35,191 bases of DNA from Gemmatimonadota bacterium (GTDB lineage: Bacteria > Gemmatimonadota > Gemmatimonadetes > Gemmatimonadales > GWC2-71-9), in assembly GCA_011390645.1 (NCBI GenBank), contig JAABRY010000023.1, positions 1 to 35,191 of the forward strand. The letters are read 5' to 3'. Position numbers and translations under genes: made by a program. The notes under the pieces are model-generated. The model did not search any database, had not been told where the DNA came from, and saw only the letters and a program-made list of their open reading frames with translations. This document shows, piece by piece, positions 8,358 to 16,092 of this stretch. Numbering within the stretch: position 1 is the first letter of the stretch; every line of letters begins with the position of its first letter.

Positions 8358-8955
8358 CTCAGTGGACCTGATCGTGGACAGCTATCAGCACACCTTCAAG
8401 ACGCATGGACTGCGCGAACACTCGCGGGACGAGATCGTCGCCGGGATCGGCACGCCACTGCGCACTGTCTTCGGGGCCCTCGGCGCGAGTCCGGATGAGA
8501 TGACGACCTGGATCGCAACGTACCGCGAGTTCAACCTCGCCCATCACGATGCGCGCGTGCGGGCGTTTCCCGGCGCGGTGGACATGGTACGCGCCCTGCA
8601 CGCCGACGGCCGGCGACTCGGCTTGGTCACCAGCAAGAACCGCGCGGGTGCGCATCGTGGGCTGGCGCTGGTGGGGCTGGGAGATGTGATGGAAGTGGTG
8701 GTCGGTGCGGACGATGTGGAGCACCCCAAGCCCCATCCGGAGCCGGTGCTGCGCGCGCTTGCCGAGCTGGGAGTCTCCACCGACGGCGCCATTTTCATCG
8801 GCGACTCCGTACACGACCTCCACAGCGGTCGGGCCGCTGGAGTCGCCACGATGGGAATCACGTGGGGCCCCTTTGCCCACGCCGATCTGATTTGCGCGGG
8901 CCCGGATCATTGCTGTGCCTCACCGGCTGAGGTCATTCGGATCCTCGGCCTCTAG
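8308..8955 (+). CDS. HAD-family hydrolase (phosphoglycolate phosphatase / PpaX-like)
   Basis: The 215-residue protein has the four HAD motifs in order: DLDGT with nucleophile Asp near the N-terminus, VTSKN (motif II), KPHPEP (motif III Lys) and GDSVHDL (motif IV acidic pair). The helical cap between motifs I and II is the type found in Gph and PpaX phosphatases. It probably hydrolyses a small phosphate ester, such as 2-phosphoglycolate, or pyrophosphate. ATG 8308 lies 50 bases inside the end of the helicase gene; no good ribosome site is visible, so its translation may depend on the helicase. It ends six bases from the convergent argR stop, with no hairpin between. I see no functional link to DNA modification. 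Confidence 0.85.
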   Translation: MTSYSTVLFDLDGTLIDSVDLIVDSYQHTFKTHGLREHSRDEIVAGIGTPLRTVFGALGASPDEMTTWIATYREFNLAHHDARVRAFPGAVDMVRALHADGRRLGLVTSKNRAGAHRGLALVGLGDVMEVVVGADDVEHPKPHPEPVLRALAELGVSTDGAIFIGDSVHDLHSGRAAGVATMGITWGPFAHADLICAGPDHCCASPAEVIRILGL

Positions 8956-8961
8956 CGGGCA

Positions 8962-9417
8962 TTACTCCGTCCCGAGCAGGCTCCGAAGCCGTCGTCCGAT
9001 CATCACCTGCGCGGCGGCATTCGACACCGCGATGAAGATCGTGTCGTCACCGGCAATCGTCCCGACGATCTCGGGCCAGGCCAGAAGATCCAGCGCGTTG
9101 CCAACCCGTTGCGCCTCACCCGGGGGAGTGTGCAGCACCAGGAGGGCGTCACCGGCAGGGTCCACTGTCAGCAACGATTCAGCGAGCCGACGCTCGTTCG
9201 GGTCAGTGACCTCAACGAGGCGCGCCGCAACCGGACGCGCATAGATTCCGTCGACCTTGACGAGACCGAGTTGCGAGATGTCGCGACTCACGGAGCTCTG
9301 GGTGACTTCCCACCCCTCCTGCCCCAGCGCATCGGCGAGTTCATCCTGCGTCCGGATCGGACGCGTGGCCACGAGTTCGAGAATCTTGAGTTGGCGCTTC
9401 TTGCGATCCAGGCTCAT
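8962..9417 (-). CDS. argR: arginine repressor ArgR
   Basis: The 151-residue protein matches the usual ArgR length. The N-terminal winged helix (about 1-70) contains QSSVSRDI, the recognition-helix segment, and the C-terminal half has GTIAGDDTIFI, the signature of the arginine-binding hexamerisation domain. ATG 9417 overlaps the argH stop as ATGA, so argR is the last gene of the arginine operon. A longer in-frame start exists upstream but would extend deep into argH. The protein should sense arginine and repress the operon, including itself; a candidate operator lies upstream of argG (18387-18400). Confidence 0.93.
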   Translation of the reverse strand: MSLDRKKRQLKILELVATRPIRTQDELADALGQEGWEVTQSSVSRDISQLGLVKVDGIYARPVAARLVEVTDPNERRLAESLLTVDPAGDALLVLHTPPGEAQRVGNALDLLAWPEIVGTIAGDDTIFIAVSNAAAQVMIGRRLRSLLGTE

Positions 9418-10796
9418 GACGAACCCCGTCCGCCGCGCGCCAACCGCATCACCGCGCCGTCGTGTCGCTTCCACTCGCGAATGTTCCACCGTGTCAGTTC
9501 CCGGACGCGTGCCCGCAACGCCGGCAACCCGAGGTTGCCCATCCCGCCGGTGCTCGATCGCATGGCCTGCACCTCGGTGGCCGAGAGGGTCGGCATCGTC
9601 ACGCCCCGCTTCACCTCCGCCGCGACCTCGCGGTACGCGCGCCGGAACGGCACGCCATCGCGGACCCGCCGCATCGCCTCGTCGGTGGCATAGACTTCAT
9701 GCGTGAGGGCCGCCCGCGCACGCTCGCCATCCACCCCGAGTTGCGGCACGGCGGTGGTCAGCATGCCGAGCATCTCACGCGTGCGATCGAGTCCGCGGAA
9801 GAGCGGCGCCTTGAGCAGCTGGAAGTCACGATGGTACCCGCCAGGGAGGCGACCCTTGAGCGCCATGATCGTGGCGAGGTCGCCTTCGAGGGCGGCCGCC
9901 CTGCCACGCGTCAACTCGAAGAGGTCGGGGTTCCGCTTCTGGGGCATGATGCTCGATCCCGTCGAGAGCTCCACGGGCAGCGTCAGCCATCCGAATTCGT
10001 CGCTGGTGTAGAGGATCACGTCGGCCGAGAGCTTTGCGCAGGCGTGCGCTGCCTCGGTACACCAGAAGAGCGTGGCGGCCTCCACCTGACCGCGCGCGGC
10101 CTGAACAGAGGTGACGACCTGGTCGATTCCGCTGAAGCCGAGCGCTTTCGCGGCGCGCTCGCGATCGAGGGGTAGCGGCACTCCGTACCCGGCCGCGCTT
10201 CCGAGCGGGCAGCGGTCAAGACGCGGCCAGACCCCGTGTACCGACTCCGCCGCGTCGAGCAACAGTTCCGCGTACCCTGCCGCCCACAGTCCCGCGGAGG
10301 ACGGCATCGCCACGCGCTGGTGGGTGTAGCCCGGCCAGAGGACGCGACGGTGTGCGGAGGCGAAGGCGAGCAGTTCCTGCGCCAGTCCGAGCATCCCCGC
10401 ATGCAACTGGAGCACCGCGTCCTTGAGATAGAGGCGGACATCGGTGGTCACCTGGTCGTTGCGGGATCGGCCCGCGTGCAATCGTTCACCGGCGTCGCCG
10501 AACTCCCGGGTCAGCCACGCCTCCACCGCGCTATGGCCGTCTTCATGGCCGGCCTCGATGTGCAGCTCGTTGCTGATCACCGCTCGCAATGCCGCACGCA
10601 ACGCAAGCCGAAGGGCCGCGTGTTCTTCGGCGGAGACGATCCCTCCCCCACGCAGCGCCTCGATGTGCCCGAGTGAGCCGATCACATCCCAGCGCAACAA
10701 CCGGGCATCCACCTCGCGATCGTCACCAACCGTGTACGCCATCATCTGCGCGTCGGGAGAAGCACCGGGGGACCACAGCGTCTCGGGCGTCGTCAT
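9414..10796 (-). CDS. argH: argininosuccinate lyase
   Basis: The 460-residue protein is the size of ArgH and catalyses the last step: argininosuccinate to arginine and fumarate. The fumarase/aspartase superfamily signature GSSIMPQKRNPD is intact and carries the catalytic Ser loop; HAGRSRNDQV and PGYTHQRVAMPSS are further ArgH motifs. The ATG at 10796 overlaps the argE' stop as ATGA, and its own stop overlaps the argR start in the same way. Cytoplasmic homotetramer by family knowledge. No missing residue is evident. Confidence 0.95.
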   Translation of the reverse strand: MTTPETLWSPGASPDAQMMAYTVGDDREVDARLLRWDVIGSLGHIEALRGGGIVSAEEHAALRLALRAALRAVISNELHIEAGHEDGHSAVEAWLTREFGDAGERLHAGRSRNDQVTTDVRLYLKDAVLQLHAGMLGLAQELLAFASAHRRVLWPGYTHQRVAMPSSAGLWAAGYAELLLDAAESVHGVWPRLDRCPLGSAAGYGVPLPLDRERAAKALGFSGIDQVVTSVQAARGQVEAATLFWCTEAAHACAKLSADVILYTSDEFGWLTLPVELSTGSSIMPQKRNPDLFELTRGRAAALEGDLATIMALKGRLPGGYHRDFQLLKAPLFRGLDRTREMLGMLTTAVPQLGVDGERARAALTHEVYATDEAMRRVRDGVPFRRAYREVAAEVKRGVTMPTLSATEVQAMRSSTGGMGNLGLPALRARVRELTRWNIREWKRHDGAVMRLARGGRGSS

Positions 10797-11869
10797 GCGA
10801 GGTATCCCTCGGCCACGCGGGCGTAGAAGCCCCGGGCCGCCGTGACTTCGGAGAGGTTGACCGCTTCATCGGGCGTGTGGGAGCGCCGGGAGGTGCCGGG
10901 CCCCACCTTGATCGCGTCGAGGTGGCGGAGGAAACACCAGTCACTGCAGGTGGGTGAACCATACGTCGTCGCCTCGGGGGCGACCGCCTGTGCCACGGCG
11001 AGGAGCCGCGAGTCTGCCGGGGTTTCGCACGGCACCAGGCGCGTGGAGGTCACCACGACCTCACAGTCGAGCCGATCAGTGAGGGCAGCGGCGAGTTCCT
11101 CGTGCGTCCAGGCCGGCGTGGACCGGATATCGAGGACAGCGCGGGCACTCGGTGGCGTCACATTGCGGGAGACCCCGGCCTCGAGCATCGTGGGCGTGAC
11201 CGTGGTGATCCCCAGCACAGGGTGCACTCGCTCCGCGACCAGATCATCCAGTTTCACCAGTTCGCGCGCGAGTGCGGTGATCGCGTTGGTGAAGTCGCCC
11301 CCCGCCGCGGCGTACCCGGCGTGGCGCTGGTCCCCATGCGCCACCAGATCCACCATCATCAGGCCACGCTGCGCGATGCTGAACTGGAGGTTGGTGGGTT
11401 CCCCGATCAACGCCGCATCGAGGCGGCCCGCACGCGGCACGGCGAGCGGCATCGTGGCATCGCGCGTCTCCTCGCCGTAGGCGAAGATGCCCAGCACTCG
11501 TCCACGGAGCGGGGTCCCGCGGGCGGCGAGGTCGGCGATGGCCCAGAACATCGCGCTCACGGAGGCCTTCGCGTCACCCGAACCGCGACCGTACAGCAGG
11601 TCGCCCTCGATGACCGGCATGAATGGATCACGGGTCCATCCTTCACCGGGTGGCACCACGTCGAGGTGCGAGGCGAGTGCGAGGGTCGGGCCCGTCGCCT
11701 CATCGCCCACACTGATGCGGACCGACGTCTCGTCGCGCACCACGTCGAGTCCGAGGCGACGCGCCTCGGACTCGAGGTATTCCGCTGCCGGTTGCTCGTT
11801 GCCGCTGATGGACGGAATCGCCACCAGGTCGCGGAGCAGCGCGATCTCAGCTGGCCAGGTCGACGCCAA
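10793..11869 (-). CDS. M20 metallopeptidase-type N-acylornithine/N-acylcitrulline deacylase (ArgE/DapE group)
   Basis: The 358-residue protein has the M20 di-zinc motifs: HLDVVPP (ligand His), GRGSGDAKAS (bridging Asp), YGEETRD (general-base Glu and ligand Glu), IGEPT, and SHTPDE near the C-terminus (last His). Next to an N-acylornithine carbamoyltransferase, the expected reaction is removal of the acyl group from N-acylcitrulline rather than from acetylornithine. Whether the acyl group is acetyl or succinyl is open; M20 enzymes include both deacetylases and the desuccinylase DapE. The start is TTG at 11869, overlapping argB by 23 bases; a slightly later start cannot be excluded. The stop overlaps argH. 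Confidence 0.85.
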   Translation of the reverse strand: MASTWPAEIALLRDLVAIPSISGNEQPAAEYLESEARRLGLDVVRDETSVRISVGDEATGPTLALASHLDVVPPGEGWTRDPFMPVIEGDLLYGRGSGDAKASVSAMFWAIADLAARGTPLRGRVLGIFAYGEETRDATMPLAVPRAGRLDAALIGEPTNLQFSIAQRGLMMVDLVAHGDQRHAGYAAAGGDFTNAITALARELVKLDDLVAERVHPVLGITTVTPTMLEAGVSRNVTPPSARAVLDIRSTPAWTHEELAAALTDRLDCEVVVTSTRLVPCETPADSRLLAVAQAVAPEATTYGSPTCSDWCFLRHLDAIKVGPGTSRRSHTPDEAVNLSEVTAARGFYARVAEGYLA

Positions 11870-12782
11870 GGTAGGTCGCCTTTTCCTTTCGTCCCACGAT
11901 CATCGTGCCGCACCCCGCCCCTGTGAACACTTCCAGCAGCAGGGCATCCGGCGCCCGCCCGTCGATGATGTGGGTCCGCTCCACCCCACCAGTCGCCGCC
12001 CGGATGCAGGCCTGCACCTTCGGCTTCATCCCGCCCGCGAGGGCGCCGCTGTTCATCAGCTCGGCGAGGTCGTCCGGGTCCGCGAACGTCACCAGCGTAC
12101 TTGGATCGTTCCGGTCACGGAGCACGCCGGGTGCGCCGGTCATGAAGATCAGCTTCTGCGCGCCAACCGCCACCGCGATCGACTCCGCCACCGTGTCCGC
12201 GTTGACGTTGTACACGTTGCCGTCGGCATCGCCCGCAAGCGAGGAGATCACCGGGACGAAGCGCGCGTCGAGCAGCGTGGTCAGGATGCGCGGGTCCACC
12301 TTGTCGATGTCGCCGACATGGCCGTAGTCGACCGTGCGCTCCTGGCCCTCGTCGTCCACCACCCGCAGCGGGAGGCGACGATGCGCCGTCACGAGGTCGC
12401 CATCCACGCCGGAGAGGCCGGTCGCCTGCAGACCATGGCTGCGCAGGGCGGACACCAACTCGGTGTTGAGGAGCCCACGGTACACCATCTTGGTGACCTC
12501 GAGGGCGTGGTCGTCAGTCACCCGGCGGCCAGCAATCATCTCTGGTTCCACGCCCAACCGGCGCGACAGTGCGCTCGCCTGCGGCCCCCCGCCATGCACG
12601 ACGACCAGTCGAATCGACAGCGATGACAGCAGCGCGAGTTGCTCCGCAGCCTGGTCAAGGAAATGCTGGTCGCTGAGCACGTCGCCACCGAGCTTCACGA
12701 CGAAGACGTGGTCGCGATATGCGCGGACGTAGCGGAGGGCGCCCTTGAGGCCGGGGATTCCCTTGGAGGTGTCGATGGTCAT
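11847..12782 (-). CDS. argB: N-acylglutamate kinase
   Basis: The 311-residue amino-acid kinase phosphorylates N-acetylglutamate (or N-succinylglutamate in SOTCase-type pathways). KLGGDVL near the N-terminus is the phosphate-binding Lys loop, VVHGGGPQ the second glycine loop, and YNVNADTVAESIA the conserved Asn/Asp nucleotide segment, followed by MTGAPGVL. ATG 12782 lies just downstream of the heptamer hairpin that separates it from argF'. No clear promoter is visible in that gap, although the hairpin could attenuate read-through. Its stop lies 23 bases inside argE'. Confidence 0.93.
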   Translation of the reverse strand: MTIDTSKGIPGLKGALRYVRAYRDHVFVVKLGGDVLSDQHFLDQAAEQLALLSSLSIRLVVVHGGGPQASALSRRLGVEPEMIAGRRVTDDHALEVTKMVYRGLLNTELVSALRSHGLQATGLSGVDGDLVTAHRRLPLRVVDDEGQERTVDYGHVGDIDKVDPRILTTLLDARFVPVISSLAGDADGNVYNVNADTVAESIAVAVGAQKLIFMTGAPGVLRDRNDPSTLVTFADPDDLAELMNSGALAGGMKPKVQACIRAATGGVERTHIIDGRAPDALLLEVFTGAGCGTMIVGRKEKATYLGVDLAS

Positions 12783-12790
12783 TGTGATCC

Positions 12791-12932
12791 AGTCGTAGGT
12801 CGTAAGGTCGTAGGTCGTAGGTCATAGGTCGCAGGACGTAGGTCGGGAGGTTGCAGGTTCGCATCAGGTCGCCAAGTGCACTGGCGCGTGGGAAACACGA
12901 CCTACGACCTACGACGTACGACCTGCGACCTC
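12791..12932 (-). repeat. heptamer hairpin R1 (GTAGGTC words) between argF' and argB
   Basis: The plus strand shows imperfect tandem copies of GTAGGTC at about 12792-12849, a spacer, then inverted copies (GACCTAC) at about 12897-12932. The arms can form a long stem in DNA or mRNA. The right arm extends into the argF' coding end: the last residues of that protein (VAGRTS) and its TAG stop are written in the repeat. There is no T-run after the stem, so it is not a standard terminator. Confidence 0.8.
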
Positions 12933-13925
12933 CAGCAACAACGCCCGCTGCACATGCAGCCGGTTTTCCGCCTGATCGATCACGGCGCTCTGCGGGCCAT
13001 CCAGCACCTCGCCGTCGATCTCCACATTGCGGCGGACCGGCAGGCAGTGCATCGCGATTCCCTTGCCACCAGCGGTGGTGCGCATCCGGGCCGCGGTGAG
13101 GCGCCAGTCGCGCTTCCCCTCGCGGAATGCCCGCTCGTCGTCCGGTCGGCCGAAGCACGACAGCGCCCCCCAGCTCTTCGGGTAGACGGCGTGCGCGCCG
13201 TCGATCGCACCATCGACCTCATCAGTGATCGTCAGCGAGCCGCCGCGGGAGGTGGCGAGTGTCTCGATGGCGGTGTAGTCGTCTGGGTCCAGATCGTATC
13301 CAGCGGGACGCGCAATCACCACCTCCATGCCGAGGTGGGCTGCGGCGATCGCGGCGCTGGCGGGGACCGCCGTCGGCAGTGCCTTCGGGTGCCACGCCCA
13401 CTGCAGGACGAATCGCTTGCCGGTCGTCTCGCCCAGGTGTTCGCGCAACGTCAGCGCATCGGCGAGCCCTTGGCACGGATGGCGACGCGACGACTCGAGG
13501 TTGATGACCGGCTTGTCGCTGTACTTCGCGAAGTTGCGAATCGTCCGGTCCTCACGCTCGACGGCCCAGTCGGTCCCCTTCGGGAAGGAGCGCACCGCCA
13601 ACGCGTCCGCGTAGCGGGCCAGCACCCGGGCCATTTCGATGATGTGTTCGACGGTGGTCCCGTCCATCACGACGTCGAGTTCCGTCTCGAGTGCCCAACT
13701 GCCCTTGCCCGGTTCGAGGCAGAGGGCGTGGCCACCATGCAGGAACATTGCCGTCTCCATGGAGGAACGCGTGCGGAGCGACGGGTCCATGAAGACCATC
13801 GCGAGCACCTTGCGCTCGAGGCCACCGAGCAGTTCGCCACGCTTGACGCGCGCCGCGAGGGCGAGGAGGCCGTCCACCATCTCAGGGCTCCACTCCTCCA
13901 TCGCGAGGAAGTCACGCCCGCTCAC
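12909..13925 (-). CDS. N-acylornithine carbamoyltransferase (AOTCase/SOTCase type)
   Basis: This 338-residue protein is the Xanthomonas/Bacteroides ArgF' type, not ornithine carbamoyltransferase. SLRTR at 49-53 binds carbamoyl phosphate, Trp77 matches the tryptophan that reaches into the neighbouring active site, HPCQ lies near 149, WHPKALPTAV follows, and HCLPVRRN lies near the C-terminus. It carbamoylates N-acylornithine to N-acylcitrulline. At the residue aligned with Glu92 of the X. campestris enzyme this protein has Val (MDGTTVEHI), a change reported to convert acetylornithine specificity to succinylornithine. The GTG start at 13925 overlaps the argD stop (GTGA). Its C-terminus is written in repeat R1. 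Confidence 0.92.
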   Translation of the reverse strand: MSGRDFLAMEEWSPEMVDGLLALAARVKRGELLGGLERKVLAMVFMDPSLRTRSSMETAMFLHGGHALCLEPGKGSWALETELDVVMDGTTVEHIIEMARVLARYADALAVRSFPKGTDWAVEREDRTIRNFAKYSDKPVINLESSRRHPCQGLADALTLREHLGETTGKRFVLQWAWHPKALPTAVPASAAIAAAHLGMEVVIARPAGYDLDPDDYTAIETLATSRGGSLTITDEVDGAIDGAHAVYPKSWGALSCFGRPDDERAFREGKRDWRLTAARMRTTAGGKGIAMHCLPVRRNVEIDGEVLDGPQSAVIDQAENRLHVQRALLLEVAGRTS

Positions 13926-15073
13926 GCGAGCACCACGCGAATCGCCTCGAAGAGCATCGCTGCCTCATCCGCGCTGAAGGAAAGTGGCGGCAGCAGCCGG
14001 AGCGTATTCGCGTCGGTACTCGTGCCGGTGAGGATCCGACGCTCCCAGAGCGCCCGCTGCACCCCGGCCGCCGGCCGATCGAGTTCGAGCCCAAGCAGGA
14101 AGCCGCGACCGTGCACGGCCTTCACCGCCGGAAGTCCGGCACACTTGCACGCCAGCGTGCCGCCCACGGTGCGCGTGTTCTCCAGGAGCCCCTCGCGGTC
14201 CATCACCTCGAGGTTCGCGAGCGCGGCGGCACACGGTACGGGGCCACCACCAAACGTCGACCCGAGATCGCCGAGCTGAATGTCGTCTACCAGGGAATCC
14301 GCGGCGAGCACTGCGCCGATCGGGAGACCAGCCGCGAGTCCCTTGGCGAGCGAAAGCGCATCGGGTGTCACCCCGAAGTATTCCGCCGCCGTGAACCGAC
14401 CCGTCCGACCCGTGCCGCACTGCACTTCGTCGAAGAGCAGCTTGGCGCCGCGCGCCGTGCAGAGGTGCCGCGCCGCCTGCAGGAACTCCGGCGTGCAGGT
14501 GCGTGCACCGTTGAATCCCTGCACCGGCTCGATCAGCACCGCAGCGATCGTGTCGTCGATCGCTGCATCGAGTGCGGCAATGTCATTGAGCGGCACCTTC
14601 CGCGAGAGCGGCATCCCCGCGCGCGACGCGCCCGCTTCGTACTTCGCACCATCGGTGCAGGCCAGGGTCGCGACGGTGCGGCCATGCCAGCCGCCGCGCA
14701 ACGTCACCACACCCTGCCGCCCGGTCTTCCGGCGTGCGAGTCCGAGCAGGTTTTCGTTCGCTTCCGCGCCGGAGTTGCAGAAGAAGACCTTGGCCAGCGG
14801 CGCTGGCGCCCGGGCGATCAGTGCCTCCGCGAGGCGCTCGCGGCCGGCGTGGGGGACGGCGGTCGAATAGAAGAGGAGGCGCGCGGCCTGATCGGCGATC
14901 GCACGCACGACATCGGGATGCGAGTGACCGCAGGTCGCCACCGCGTGCCCGCCGTACGCGTCAAGCCATTCCTGACCGTCCTCGTCCACCAGCCACGACC
15001 CGTGACCGCTTGCGGCCCGCAGTGGAAAGGTGGCATACACCGGGAGCAACGCCGACGGCGTGTCATTCAGCAC
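13922..15073 (-). CDS. argD: N-acylornithine aminotransferase, PLP class III
   Basis: From GTG 15073 the protein has 383 residues, normal for ArgD. It transaminates N-acylglutamate semialdehyde with glutamate. NSGAEANE binds the PLP phosphate, LLFDEVQCG holds the Asp that contacts the pyridine nitrogen, and SLAKGLAAGLP carries the Schiff-base Lys. The start overlaps the end of argC by seven bases; the nearby ATG at 15066 is in another frame, and more upstream starts would run far into argC. The stop overlaps the argF' start. Confidence 0.92.
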   Translation of the reverse strand: MLNDTPSALLPVYATFPLRAASGHGSWLVDEDGQEWLDAYGGHAVATCGHSHPDVVRAIADQAARLLFYSTAVPHAGRERLAEALIARAPAPLAKVFFCNSGAEANENLLGLARRKTGRQGVVTLRGGWHGRTVATLACTDGAKYEAGASRAGMPLSRKVPLNDIAALDAAIDDTIAAVLIEPVQGFNGARTCTPEFLQAARHLCTARGAKLLFDEVQCGTGRTGRFTAAEYFGVTPDALSLAKGLAAGLPIGAVLAADSLVDDIQLGDLGSTFGGGPVPCAAALANLEVMDREGLLENTRTVGGTLACKCAGLPAVKAVHGRGFLLGLELDRPAAGVQRALWERRILTGTSTDANTLRLLPPLSFSADEAAMLFEAIRVVLA

Positions 15074-16092
15074 GGGAAGGGCCCTGGGGCGAGAAGTCCG
15101 GTGCGCTCGTCGAGGCCGAGCGCGAGGTTGAGTGCCTGGATGGCCTGGCCACCAGCGCCCTTGATCAGGTTGTCGATGACGCACATCACCTGCACCTCAC
15201 GCCCATCGGGCGACGGGACCGCATGCAGGAGTGCGAGGTTCGATCCCACCGCGTGCGTCAGTTCGGGGGGGGCATCGAGCACGCGCACGAACGGGCGTCC
15301 GGCAAACCGCGCCCGCACGATCGCATTCGGATCGGCCACCGGCTCTGCCAGATGCGCATGCAGGGTGGCGTGAATGCCCCGCACGAACGGTCCGGAATGG
15401 GTGATCAGTCGCGCGTGGGCGGCCGCATCTCCGCGCCAGGTGCGCCACTGCTCGAGCACTTCGCCTTCGTGCCGGTGCCCCATCGCCTGATACGCGAACA
15501 TGTTGTGTGCCCGCGCCGGATGGTGTGCACTCGGCTTGGGGGCCTGTCCCCCACCACTCGACCCGGTCACCGCAAAGATCGCCGGTGCCGACGCCAGCGG
15601 CAGCTCGGCAATGCCGTAGAGCGCCAACTGTGCCGCGGTCGCGAAGCAGCCCGGGGCGGCGATTGCGCGCGCGCCATGCAGCGCGGTGCCCATCACATCC
15701 GCCAAGCCATACTGAAAACGGTGCACCAGCGCGGGGGCTGGGTGCGGCCCATAACTGCGCTCGTGCAACCGGCCGTCGTGAATCCGGAAGTCCGCGGCAA
15801 GATCCACGATGATTCCCGGTCCCGCGTCCACGATGTCGCCCATCACCTTGCTGGACTCACCGTGCTCGAGCGCCAGCAGCACCACATCCTGCCCCACCGC
15901 GGCCTCGGCCGGAGTGTGCGAGGCAAAACGCGCCTCGGTGAGCAACGCGAGCGACGGATGCAGTTCCGAGATAGGTCGCCCGGCTTGCGAGCGCGAGGTC
16001 GCCACCACCTCGCGGACGTCGGGATGCTGCAACACCAGGCGGAGCAGCTCCCCGCCGACGTAGCCTGCCCCCCCCAACACGGCGACCTTCAC
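15067..16092 (-). CDS. argC: N-acyl-gamma-glutamyl-phosphate reductase
   Basis: The 341-residue protein reduces the ArgB product to the semialdehyde with NADPH. GGAGYVGGELL near the N-terminus is the Rossmann dinucleotide loop, and APGCFATAAQLAL holds the catalytic Cys; a SSGGGQAP segment and a His-rich HHPARAHNM stretch follow, as in type 1 ArgC. I chose GTG 16092 (VKVAVLGGAG) because it forms a GTGA overlap with the preceding stop, a junction type used repeatedly in this operon; an upstream start would add nine residues. Two eight-base G/C tracts (15265-15272, 16068-16075) lie inside the gene. Confidence 0.93.
   Translation of the reverse strand: MKVAVLGGAGYVGGELLRLVLQHPDVREVVATSRSQAGRPISELHPSLALLTEARFASHTPAEAAVGQDVVLLALEHGESSKVMGDIVDAGPGIIVDLAADFRIHDGRLHERSYGPHPAPALVHRFQYGLADVMGTALHGARAIAAPGCFATAAQLALYGIAELPLASAPAIFAVTGSSGGGQAPKPSAHHPARAHNMFAYQAMGHRHEGEVLEQWRTWRGDAAAHARLITHSGPFVRGIHATLHAHLAEPVADPNAIVRARFAGRPFVRVLDAPPELTHAVGSNLALLHAVPSPDGREVQVMCVIDNLIKGAGGQAIQALNLALGLDERTGLLAPGPFPC

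Noticed and set aside
12791-12932. CRISPR-like look of the GTAGGTC block
   Set aside because: The repeat unit is seven bases with no unique spacers, and no cas gene is near.
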